A DNA stretch of 64,000 bases, from the NCBI RefSeq assembly GCF_001677275.1, contig NZ_CP016178.1, positions 868,001-932,000 on the forward strand, read 5' to 3'. Source of the DNA: Vibrio breoganii (lineage in GTDB: Bacteria; Pseudomonadota; Gammaproteobacteria; Enterobacterales; Vibrionaceae). The notes beneath the pieces are model-generated. The model was not told where the DNA came from, searched no databases, and was given only the letters and a program-made list of their open reading frames with translations. The position numbers were made by a program, and so were the translations under genes. Positions 54,714 through 63,122 of this stretch are shown here, piece by piece. Numbering within the stretch: the stretch's first letter is position 1; each line of letters opens with the position of its first letter.

Positions 54714-56168
54714 GTGTTGCCCGTGTCTGACAGTCTCTCTCCACAATTACTTGCGCTTAACTTCTGTAAAAATCCTCTATGTGCTGATTTTGGCTCGCTA
54801 AATGCCGCTAATTACTCATTTTTACTTAGTAGCAATAATCCGCAAATTGCCTGCGTTAGCTGTCACTCTATTTCTCCAGTCATTTGGCCTACAGAGTTAA
54901 ACGAAGAAGTAACAGCACAACTTGAGCACATGAATTTGGGGCTAACCGCATGCACAAATGAACAATGTGAGAATGTAGGCTTAAACGTTCAGCTACATCC
55001 TAGCCGCTACTATGCTTTTGGTTTTAGTGGAGATAAACAACGCTACCGTTGCAAGAGTTGTCAAAAAACTATCGTCGATAGGTTTTCAGTAAAAAACCCC
55101 AACTTGAAGACCCACGTGACAATTTTAGCGTTATTGTTAACTGGATTTAGCCTCAAAGAAATTGCAACCAAACTAAAAATTCAGGCCAAAACGCTAAATG
55201 ATCACATCAAATCTATGGCGACTATTTGCCGCCAGAAATCATCGGTGTTTGATCATCATTGGCACAACAAGGGGCAAAACTTTCACTTGGGTAGTGATTG
55301 GAGTTTTTTACAACCTAAAAGCCACAATGGTGTATTGTGGGTATGTACTGCTGACCTCGATTCTCACTACATAGCCCTGCAGTCTCTAAACCTGAGCGGG
55401 CAGGAAAACATCACGGGGCATCGTTTCATTGGTAGTGATTTTCTAGCAAGCATCAATACAGCGCCACTCCCCCCAAAAAGTAGCACTTTGCGAGATATCC
55501 TAGAATCAATGAGCACAGGACACCAAGAGCGCAGTCACCGCAATAATCCTTTACATAACCAAACTCAGCTCAATTACCCAGCTAAATCTAGCTTAGTCTC
55601 CCCTATCTATTGCACGGCAGCGCATTATCTACGCCTAAACCATTCACTGGGAAATAAAGAGCAAGTGGTCATCAGTATGAGCTTTGAGCCCATGCTAGCG
55701 GATGCAGCCATGCTAAGCTTCAATGCGATGCGCCAAAAGCAATCACTCGACCTTCTGTATCAACTGGATGATGAGAATTGGACAGAAGGTAAAACAGGTA
55801 GCAAACCTCAAACCTTCAAGTTTAAAGACTCAGAGGTGCCTTGGTCTCTCTCAGAGCAATGGCATTTAAGAGGAAAAGCCGACCAGCGTGCCATCTGTCA
55901 GTTGGTAGAGAGTAACCTTACCCAAAAACAGGCACACCAACTCCCGAAGTTGTCTCCGATTGCCCACTACATGAATCGTTTTCACGCTATGTTCAAAAGC
56001 AGTGTTAATGAACCAAGAAGAAAAAGGCGTCCTGAGGGGCTACTACCACTGCTTGATATCTATCGAGCGTGGAATAATCTGTGTCATCAAGAGAAGCCTG
56101 GAGAAACGCCAGCGGTGAATGCTGGCATATCAGAAAAACCATTGTCGCTAGATCAACTACTTCAGTGA
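54714..56168 (+). CDS. Transposase-like protein with two zinc ribbons
   Basis: A 484-aa soluble protein. Two zinc ribbons follow each other: CKNPLC...CVSC (about residues 18-50) and CTNEQC...CKSC (about 80-115), the second like that of IS1 InsA. A helix-turn-helix (SLKEIATKLKIQAKTLNDHI, about 146-165) comes next, then a region with DWSF and VLWVCTADLDSHYIAL that resembles the start of an RNase-H fold. The C-terminus includes a basic PRRKRRPEG. No terminal repeats flank it, so it may be a domesticated transposase or regulator. The start is GTG 54714 or GTG 54723; neither has a clear ribosome site. Confidence 0.68.
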   Translation: MLPVSDSLSPQLLALNFCKNPLCADFGSLNAANYSFLLSSNNPQIACVSCHSISPVIWPTELNEEVTAQLEHMNLGLTACTNEQCENVGLNVQLHPSRYYAFGFSGDKQRYRCKSCQKTIVDRFSVKNPNLKTHVTILALLLTGFSLKEIATKLKIQAKTLNDHIKSMATICRQKSSVFDHHWHNKGQNFHLGSDWSFLQPKSHNGVLWVCTADLDSHYIALQSLNLSGQENITGHRFIGSDFLASINTAPLPPKSSTLRDILESMSTGHQERSHRNNPLHNQTQLNYPAKSSLVSPIYCTAAHYLRLNHSLGNKEQVVISMSFEPMLADAAMLSFNAMRQKQSLDLLYQLDDENWTEGKTGSKPQTFKFKDSEVPWSLSEQWHLRGKADQRAICQLVESNLTQKQAHQLPKLSPIAHYMNRFHAMFKSSVNEPRRKRRPEGLLPLLDIYRAWNNLCHQEKPGETPAVNAGISEKPLSLDQLLQ

Positions 56169-56172
56169 TCAG

Positions 56173-57063
56173 CTACCCCATCAGTAGCAAAGCAATACCA
56201 CCAATAGCCACTAGGGTGCCAATGATCGAGCGCCTAGAAATAGCTAATCCCTTAATCTTGTAGATAACCAACATAAACAACGGGCTCGTTGCGATAAGAG
56301 TTTGTGCTATCGCTGGATTTGCATGCTTAAGAGCCACCTGCTGTAGCCACAGCGCAAAGAAGGTGCCTACTGCAATTGCCGCTAGCAAGTAATACTTGTC
56401 CAATTTCCCCATACCTTTGCCTAGTTTGAAAAGACTAGAAAAAGGCTTACGCTCCACAAACGGAATAGTCATTGCTACAGCTAGCACGCCAATCGATAGT
56501 CGAAGTAAAGCGCCAACTAAAGGATCTATATCCCCTGCCACCAATGCAAAATGCGAAATCACTACGCCACTGGCTTGACATACACTCGCTAACAGACCAA
56601 AACCGATGCCAGATTTAGATACGCTTCCCCTATTGGAGGAAGGCTGAAGTACTACGGATGTCACCGCTATTGTTGTAACAATAACGCCAAGCCAGTTAAA
56701 AATACTAAGACCTAAACCTAAGAACAGTAACGCGAGTAATCCTGACAATGGAGGTGCCAATGACTCCAGAAGCAATGTGTTATTCGGCCCAATCCGCTTC
56801 AACGACGCAAAATAAGCGCTGTCACCGATAGCAATACCAATAACCCCTGAGATACCCAGTATTAAAGCGTGCTGTTTTGAGATCTCTATACTTGCTTGTG
56901 GCAAAAATGGCAAAACCACCAACATCATTGCTGAAGCTATTACGCCCTTAATGATATTGAGCTGTAAGGCGCTAAAACGATGGCTAAACTGACCATAAAT
57001 CCAAGTCGCAATTGCCCAGACAATAGCCGCACCTATGGCCGCTATCTCTCCTATGAAATTCAA
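56173..57063 (-). CDS. EamA/DMT-family transporter
   Basis: A 296-aa inner-membrane protein with ten hydrophobic segments in two EamA halves (about residues 1-138 and 150-292). The start appears to be TTG 57063, with AGAGG 8 bp upstream; there is no better ATG. Members of this superfamily export or import small metabolites such as amino acids; the substrate here is unknown. It converges with the transposase-like gene, the stops being 5 bp apart. Confidence 0.83.
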   Translation of the reverse strand: MNFIGEIAAIGAAIVWAIATWIYGQFSHRFSALQLNIIKGVIASAMMLVVLPFLPQASIEISKQHALILGISGVIGIAIGDSAYFASLKRIGPNNTLLLESLAPPLSGLLALLFLGLGLSIFNWLGVIVTTIAVTSVVLQPSSNRGSVSKSGIGFGLLASVCQASGVVISHFALVAGDIDPLVGALLRLSIGVLAVAMTIPFVERKPFSSLFKLGKGMGKLDKYYLLAAIAVGTFFALWLQQVALKHANPAIAQTLIATSPLFMLVIYKIKGLAISRRSIIGTLVAIGGIALLLMG

Positions 57064-57241
57064 TATTTAGCCTCTATTTAGATGATGACTTGCTTAGATA
57101 ACTGAATAGCTCAATACCTATACAAATTTTACAATACATCACATGGAAAAAGTCCATGTAATCAATAAACTAGTTGTATTTACACACATTAACGTCGAAA
57201 ATGAAATAACAATATTCGAACAAGCATTACAAGGATGAAAC

Positions 57242-57628
57242 ATGTCTCTCGATTACGTTGCCCTTGGGCTATTGGTTTTCGTCGCTCTTGTCATTTTCTA
57301 CGGCATTATCGTTATTCACGATATCCCGTATGAAATTGCAAAAAAACGCAATCACCCTCACCAAGATGCCATCCATGTCACTGGCTGGATCAGCCTTTTC
57401 ACCTTACACGCTTTATGGCCATTTCTGTGGATATGGGCCACGTTATGGCGTGAAGATAGAGGTTGGGGAATGACTCAAATAAAACAAGAACAATCTGACC
57501 TTCATCATGATATTACTCAACTAAATCAAAAGGTTCAGGAATTAACAGAGCAAGTCGCACAGCTTAAGCAGTCGCAGCCTCAACCGCAAACAAGTGCTAA
57601 GCCGACTCAAAGTGAGGGAGATGCGTAA
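57242..57628 (+). CDS. DUF3302 inner-membrane protein (YiaW-like)
   Basis: A 128-aa protein with two membrane segments (about residues 5-27 and 45-66, with YEIAKKRNHPHQDAIHVTGW between) and a C-terminal coiled coil (about 80-110). This arrangement is that of DUF3302 proteins such as E. coli YiaW. Its gene overlaps the HlyD-type gene by 1 bp (TAATG), as yiaW-yiaV do, and the two probably act in one transporter. Substrate is unknown. Confidence 0.84.
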   Translation: MSLDYVALGLLVFVALVIFYGIIVIHDIPYEIAKKRNHPHQDAIHVTGWISLFTLHALWPFLWIWATLWREDRGWGMTQIKQEQSDLHHDITQLNQKVQELTEQVAQLKQSQPQPQTSAKPTQSEGDA

Positions 57629-58758
57629 TGGATTTACTACTGATACTCACTTACACCGCTATTTGTGTCGCGATCTTCAAAATATTCAAGATCCCCTTAA
57701 ATAAATGGTCAGTCCCGACGGCCGTATTAGGTGGGGTTATATTGATTGGTACGCTAATTCTATTAATGAACTACAACCACCCTTTCACACAAATTGGTCG
57801 TCAAGTTTATAACACCACCCCTATCGTACCCACAGTTCGTGGTCACGTCGTAGAAGTGAATGTTAAACCCGATACCTTTATAGTGAAAGACGAACCTTTA
57901 TTCACTATCGAATCAGAACCCTATAAAGCCAAGCTTTTGGGTAAAAAAGCCGATTTAGCGGCCGCAGAGCAAGCCGTATTTCAGTTAGAGTCAGAATACA
58001 AGGCAGCGCAATCTGAGGTTCACCGAGCACGAGCTGAACGCGATAGAGTAAAAAGAGAGTTTAATCGCTATTACGCTGGCTTTAAAAAAGGCGCATTCAC
58101 AGCTCAACAAGTTGACACTCGCCGCCAAAATCTCAAGGGTGCAGAAGCGGATCTAGAAGCAGAAATTGCAATGGAGAACAGTGCCCGTGTCGCCTACGAG
58201 TCTGAAGTTGATGGTGAAAACACCACAGTAGCGCGCATAAAAGCTGAAGTGGCTCAAGCACAGTTCAATCTCGATGAAACAGTGGTGAGAGCGCCAACAA
58301 ATGGTTATGTAACGCAGCTGATCCTTCGCCCTGGTCAGATGGCAGTACCTTTGCCACTGGCGCCATCAATGGTGTTTATTCATGCTGAAGAGTACGACTA
58401 TATTGGGGCATTCCGTCAAAACTCGTTGCAACGACTAAAGCCTGGCTTCGAAGCTGAGTTCTTATTCCCAAGCCTACCTGGTAAGGTTTTCAAAGGTGAG
58501 GTGGTCAACGTTATTCCAGCAATGGCAGAAGGTGAAGTGCAAGCCTCTGGAAAATTGCTAGGAACAAAATCGCTCGATGCTGCTGGTCGTGCTCTGGTGA
58601 AGTTGCGTATCACTGACGATATTTCACAGTACCACCTACCGCTGGGAACATCCGTACAAATCGCCGTATATTCTGACAGTTTCCACCATGTTTCCATCAT
58701 GCGTAAGATTCTGATTCGCATGAAGAGCTGGCAGAATTATTTGTATTTGGATCATTAA
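57628..58758 (+). CDS. HlyD-family membrane fusion protein (YiaV/EmrA-like)
   Basis: A 376-aa protein with two hydrophobic segments at the N-terminus (about residues 1-45), the biotinyl-lipoyl-like half VPTVRGHVVEVNVKPDTFIVKDEPLF, a long helical hairpin (about 110-215), and the second half with VRAPTNGYVTQLILRPGQMA. Membrane fusion proteins bridge the periplasm in export systems. No outer-membrane factor or pump gene lies beside it. It is followed by a terminator. Confidence 0.87.
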   Translation: MDLLLILTYTAICVAIFKIFKIPLNKWSVPTAVLGGVILIGTLILLMNYNHPFTQIGRQVYNTTPIVPTVRGHVVEVNVKPDTFIVKDEPLFTIESEPYKAKLLGKKADLAAAEQAVFQLESEYKAAQSEVHRARAERDRVKREFNRYYAGFKKGAFTAQQVDTRRQNLKGAEADLEAEIAMENSARVAYESEVDGENTTVARIKAEVAQAQFNLDETVVRAPTNGYVTQLILRPGQMAVPLPLAPSMVFIHAEEYDYIGAFRQNSLQRLKPGFEAEFLFPSLPGKVFKGEVVNVIPAMAEGEVQASGKLLGTKSLDAAGRALVKLRITDDISQYHLPLGTSVQIAVYSDSFHHVSIMRKILIRMKSWQNYLYLDH

Positions 58759-58766
58759 GAATCGGG

Positions 58767-58800
58767 CCTGGGGTCCTAGATACTGGGCCCTAGGTTCTTA
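58767..58800. repeat. Short palindrome-rich repeat after the HlyD-type gene
   Basis: GGTCCTAGATACTGGGCCCTAGG resembles the stretch near 2088 (CCTAGGTCCTGGGTCC), probably another dispersed element. Confidence 0.45.
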
Positions 58801-58807
58801 ACAACCA

Positions 58808-58840
58808 CAAATCCCGGCTAATTAGCCGGGATTGTTTTGC
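58808..58840 (+). terminator. Terminator after the YiaV-like gene
   Basis: AATCCCGGCTAA and TTAGCCGGGATT form a 12-bp palindrome followed by GTTTTG. Confidence 0.87.
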
Positions 58841-58904
58841 TTATTCGATTGTGCTTGTTGCTTTTTAGAAATATGTAGCGCCAGAGTGCTGGTTCAGCGG
58901 AATT

Positions 58905-58975
58905 TTAGAGTCTGCCCAAATACGCATTGTGCGCACTAAGATCCTAGATATTTACTGCGTAAATTCTAGGATGAC
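58905..58975. repeat. Dispersed palindromic repeat
   Basis: AAGATCCTAGATATTTACTG and TAAATTCTAGGATGAC form an imperfect hairpin. This copy shows how the repeat cut by the insertion sequence at 718-2044 would look when intact. Confidence 0.65.
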
Positions 58976-59049
58976 AGTTTGTGTTACGCTTTTCCAAGCA
59001 AGACCCATCTACTTACTGCGCGCGCATTGTCAGCAATAAAGGATAGCTA

Positions 59050-60234
59050 CTAGACCCTACCCCAGCTAAATAACCTAACTTCATTCCCTTCAGTCGGCCT
59101 CGCTGGGATATTCAAAGATAGAATTAGAGATACAGCAGCCATTACCGCGCCAATCACAAACACTAGCGCAGGGGAAGTTAACCAAATCACACCAAAGGTC
59201 ACAGGGATGACTACAGCGGCGATATGGTTGATGGTAAAGCTAACGCCAGCGGTAGAGGCCATATCTGCTGGATCTGCAATTTTTTGAAAATAGGTTTTTA
59301 TAGCTAAAGCCAGAGCAAAGAACAAATGATCGATAACATAGAGTGCGGCAGCCCATTCAGCGGATTGAACAAAGGCATAACCCAAGAATACGCCGATCAA
59401 ACCAACGTACTCGAATACCAACGCCTTGCGTTCTCCCACGACACCAATAAAACGACCAATTTTCTTGGCAAATAGGAAGTTGAACAAATAGTTGATCAAA
59501 AACAGTAAAGTCACATCAGCGGCTGAATAGCCAAATTTCTCAACCATCAAGAACCCTGCAAACACGGTGAATATCTGCCTGCGGGCACCGCTCATGAAGG
59601 TAAGAGCGTAGTAAAGCCAGTAGCGCTTTCTTAATACGAGTTTCTTGTTCTGGACGGTATCTGTTTTAAACTGCGGAAAGCCAATGGTCATCAATGCCAC
59701 TAGCACTAAAGCAGCCCCGCCCGTTATGGCATACACCACTATGTAATCGAGCTTTATCACCTCTAGCATAATCCACAAGGCTCCATAGGTGATAAGCGAG
59801 GCAAGCGCACCAATGGAGATCATCTTGCCAAGCATCTCCGGCGCTTCATCCTTAGATAGCCATTGTAGCGAGAGGGATTGTTTTAAAGTTTCAAAGTAGT
59901 GGAATCCTGTCGACATCAATAAAGTGGTCAACAACAAGCCAGTGACACTGGGGAAGAAGCCCGTTAGAAACGTGCCTAAACTCAGCATAAATAGCGACAC
60001 CAACATGAACTTTTGTTCTCTAATAAACAAAAGCACAAACACCACAGTAAACGCTAAGAACCCAGGGATCTCACGAACGCTTTGCAGTAAACCAATATCT
60101 GCACCATCAAAGTTAGCACGCTCAATAACAAAGTTATTCAGTAGTGCCATCCAGCTTGAAAAGGCGACTGGCACCACAATTGAAATCAGGATTAAGAAGT
60201 TTTGTGGTGTTTGCCACGATTTATGCTGTGTCAC
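59050..60234 (-). CDS. MFS transporter, GTG start
   Basis: A 394-aa major-facilitator protein with about twelve membrane segments in two halves. It begins at GTG 60234, overlapping the stop of the Kef gene (GTGA). The substrate cannot be told. Coupling to the Kef genes suggests that all three are transcribed together, but a shared function is not implied. Confidence 0.84.
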   Translation of the reverse strand: MTQHKSWQTPQNFLILISIVVPVAFSSWMALLNNFVIERANFDGADIGLLQSVREIPGFLAFTVVFVLLFIREQKFMLVSLFMLSLGTFLTGFFPSVTGLLLTTLLMSTGFHYFETLKQSLSLQWLSKDEAPEMLGKMISIGALASLITYGALWIMLEVIKLDYIVVYAITGGAALVLVALMTIGFPQFKTDTVQNKKLVLRKRYWLYYALTFMSGARRQIFTVFAGFLMVEKFGYSAADVTLLFLINYLFNFLFAKKIGRFIGVVGERKALVFEYVGLIGVFLGYAFVQSAEWAAALYVIDHLFFALALAIKTYFQKIADPADMASTAGVSFTINHIAAVVIPVTFGVIWLTSPALVFVIGAVMAAVSLILSLNIPARPTEGNEVRLFSWGRV

Positions 60235-62159
60235 TCTGACGAGTCCTCAAATTTATCTGCATATCCTTTTGGTGGCGGTGTCCACCCTCGTTCAGAACGA
60301 GTATGGTTATCACTGCGATCTGAGCCCATAGCGTCACGTATTTTATCTTCCAACTCAACAAAAAGTTTGATGAAGTTGTTATCGTAACGCTCCCCTTCGG
60401 CATCATCTAGCCAAGCATGATACAAATTATCTGAGCTTTCCCTCTCTACCTTGATATAGGAATTACGTTGCTGTTCGATTTGGAAGGGGTGGAATCCCAT
60501 ACAACGAAGCGCCACCGTTCCTACTTCTAATGCAGAATGGAAGGTTTCACTTTCTATATGACTAGCACCCGCTTGACGAAGTTGATAAGAATGCCCACGG
60601 TCAAATGCGCGCGCAATTACCTTCACATGCGGATAGGTGTGTCTCACGTACTTGACCAATTCAAGGGACGCCTCTTCATTGTCGATCGCCACCACCAGCG
60701 CTTTGGCATGCTCAATACCAGCGGTATGTAATAAGTCTGGCTTGGTGGCATCACCAAAGTAGGTTTTGATGCCGACTTTTCTTAAGTTAGCAACCTGCGT
60801 GGCTTGGTGATCAAGCACAACGGTTTCAACGCCATTGTTTACGAGCAAGCGATTAACTATCTGACCAAATCGACCAACACCTGCAATAATAACTGTGCCC
60901 TGCTCGTCAATAACGTCATCTTCTTCATCTTGATTGCTCGCTTTCTCATACTTAGGAAGAATGACCTTATCGTAGAAAATAAACAGAGCTGGGGTCAGGA
61001 ACATTGAGAGCGCAACCACCAACGACAAGGTTGTCGCAATATCGTTTGGTAGCACATTGTTTTGCATAGTAAAGCTAAGCAGCACGAATCCAAACTCACC
61101 CGCTTGTGCCAAGCTTAAGGCGAACAGCCAGCGATTAACCCCTTTGATTTTGAAAGCAATGGCCAGCGCCCAAAGTACAAGGCCCTTGAGAAGCATGAGT
61201 CCCAGAGTCAGACCAATAATGACAAAGAAATCACTGAACAAAACCGTAAAGTCGATGCCAGCACCCACAGTGATAAAGAACAGTCCGAGCAACAAACCCT
61301 TGAACGGCTCGATGTTAGATTCCAATTCATGTCTAAATTCACTGTTAGCCAATACAACGCCGGCAAGGAAGGTACCCAACGCAGGTGAAAGACCCACCAG
61401 TCCCATCAGCGCAGCAATACCAATCACTAGCATCAAAGCCGTTGCGGTAAATATTTCACGAAGCCCGGAGGCGGCCACAAACCGAAACAGTGGGCGACTA
61501 GCAAAATGACCACCGACCACAACGATGGCTATGGACGCAGTGATGACCAAGCCATAAGCCCAACCCGGTAGTCCTGCGACCAAGCTTAGCTCTGGGTGGT
61601 GGTCTGCACTCTCACCGACCGCTGTCTGAGCCAGTTCTACGAGTTCAGGTAAAGCAAGTAGAGGGATAAAGGCCAGCATCGGGATCACAGCGATATCTTG
61701 GAATAACAGCACGGAAAAGGCATTTTGACCGCCTTCAGTCTTGGTAAGTCCCTTCTCATTAAAGGTCTGCAAAACAATAGCAGTAGACGAGAGAGAAAAG
61801 ATAAGGCCGATGGCTAAGGCTATTTGCCACTGCATACCAAGGACTAGGGCAATGCCCATCACTATGCCTGCGGTTCCGAAGACTTGAATGCCCCCCAACC
61901 CCATTAGGCGGTTACGCATATTCCAAAGCATCTTGGGTTCAAGCTCCAAACCCACTAGGAACAACATCATCACCACCCCAAATTCAGCAAAGTGCTGAAT
62001 GGTGGTAGTTTCTTCACCGACAAGCCCAGCAATTGGGCCAATAACGACCCCGGCAATTAGATACCCTAGCACTGAACCTAACCCTAGGCGCTTAGCAATG
62101 GGAACGGCAATAACGGCTGCAATCAGATAGATAAAAGCCTGTAAAAAGTAACCTGTCAT
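60231..62159 (-). CDS. Glutathione-regulated K+ efflux protein, KefB/KefC family
   Basis: A 642-aa protein (E. coli KefC is 620, KefB 601). The CPA2 membrane domain (about residues 1-380) has GYLIAGVVIGP and SSTAIVLQTFNEKG; the RCK domain (about 405-520) has VIIAGVGRFGQIVNRLL, a nucleotide-binding GxGxxG-type motif. Such systems release potassium to acidify the cytoplasm during electrophile stress and are held shut by glutathione. It overlaps its ancillary protein gene by 4 bp. Which of KefB or KefC it matches better is not decided here. Confidence 0.92.
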   Translation of the reverse strand: MTGYFLQAFIYLIAAVIAVPIAKRLGLGSVLGYLIAGVVIGPIAGLVGEETTTIQHFAEFGVVMMLFLVGLELEPKMLWNMRNRLMGLGGIQVFGTAGIVMGIALVLGMQWQIALAIGLIFSLSSTAIVLQTFNEKGLTKTEGGQNAFSVLLFQDIAVIPMLAFIPLLALPELVELAQTAVGESADHHPELSLVAGLPGWAYGLVITASIAIVVVGGHFASRPLFRFVAASGLREIFTATALMLVIGIAALMGLVGLSPALGTFLAGVVLANSEFRHELESNIEPFKGLLLGLFFITVGAGIDFTVLFSDFFVIIGLTLGLMLLKGLVLWALAIAFKIKGVNRWLFALSLAQAGEFGFVLLSFTMQNNVLPNDIATTLSLVVALSMFLTPALFIFYDKVILPKYEKASNQDEEDDVIDEQGTVIIAGVGRFGQIVNRLLVNNGVETVVLDHQATQVANLRKVGIKTYFGDATKPDLLHTAGIEHAKALVVAIDNEEASLELVKYVRHTYPHVKVIARAFDRGHSYQLRQAGASHIESETFHSALEVGTVALRCMGFHPFQIEQQRNSYIKVERESSDNLYHAWLDDAEGERYDNNFIKLFVELEDKIRDAMGSDRSDNHTRSERGWTPPPKGYADKFEDSSE

Positions 62160-62809
62160 GACTGCGCTCCTTTAATCACGGCTTCTAAGTTGCCGCTAAT
62201 TTGAGGTAAAGACGTAGCGAGATTTTCATCAACTCGTCCTTCCACTAACGCCTCAAGCAATTGCTTCCAGCTTTTGACATGCTCTTTAACCCTGCCTTCT
62301 TCTAGCGCTGTTCGCGAACCGAACAAAACGAACGGAGCCCAATAGTGCATGCCCGTTAACGCTGCGGTTTGCTCTATTGGGTGCAACAATTCTCGAATGG
62401 TGTAATGGTTGTAACCGTCTGTTTGGTAGGCATCTTCCTTGCCCCCTGCTGTAATAGCGCAGAAAAACTGCTTACCTTGTATCGCAGTACCTTCATGCCC
62501 GTAAGCAAAGCCATATTCAAGGACTAAATCTTGCCACTCTTTGAGGATTGAAGGTGTGGAGTACCAGTACAAAGGAAACTGAAAAATGACGACGTCATGG
62601 TCCAACAAACGCTGCTGTTCCCGCTCTATATCAATGTCGTATTTAGGGTACTCGCTGTAGAGGTCAACGCAGGTGATACCCGGAACCTTTTTTGCAGCCT
62701 TATATAACGCAATATTCACCTCTGAACGAGACTGAGAAGGATGGGCAAATAACAACAATACCCTTTTGCTAGTCAATGGGGAGTCTTGACCGCTCGTTTG
62801 TTCACTCAT
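62156..62809 (-). CDS. KefG/KefF-type ancillary NAD(P)H oxidoreductase
   Basis: A 217-aa flavodoxin-like protein. VLLLFAHPSQSRSEVN (about residues 18-33), QFPLYWYSTPSILKEWQDLV (about 76-95) and ITAGGKEDAYQTDGYNHY mark the KefF/KefG family, which binds FMN and activates Kef channels. Longer than E. coli KefF (176) or KefG (184), with added C-terminal residues. ATG 62809 has AAAGGA upstream. First gene of a three-gene operon with the Kef and MFS genes. Confidence 0.88.
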   Translation of the reverse strand: MSEQTSGQDSPLTSKRVLLLFAHPSQSRSEVNIALYKAAKKVPGITCVDLYSEYPKYDIDIEREQQRLLDHDVVIFQFPLYWYSTPSILKEWQDLVLEYGFAYGHEGTAIQGKQFFCAITAGGKEDAYQTDGYNHYTIRELLHPIEQTAALTGMHYWAPFVLFGSRTALEEGRVKEHVKSWKQLLEALVEGRVDENLATSLPQISGNLEAVIKGAQS

Positions 62810-63122
62810 TAGTAATCCTTTAAATTTCTTGCCGTTAGCCCGTTAAAACTAATAGTAAAACATCGGTTTCACAAGTGACTCGAACAAACAAAAACCACTT
62901 CCCTAACCGCATTTGCGCAACTCAACCCCCCCTTCAAATTAACAAAGTTATTTCATCTGCCTTGCTAAAGGGTGATCTAATTCAAGCTATTGTTTTCATT
63001 TCAGGTTTAGGCTAGGTGGGTCTGGTTATCTTTGTTACTTGGCTTTGTTTAACAGTCAGTTAAGTCTAGTCAATCAACAAGGAATACTGTTTAAGTTAAC
63101 TAATCATCTGCAAGGAGTCGCA
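62810..63122. other. Divergent region between kefG-like and nhaD genes
   Basis: About 310 bp with no gene; it holds promoters for both directions, which I could not place with confidence. Confidence 0.4.
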
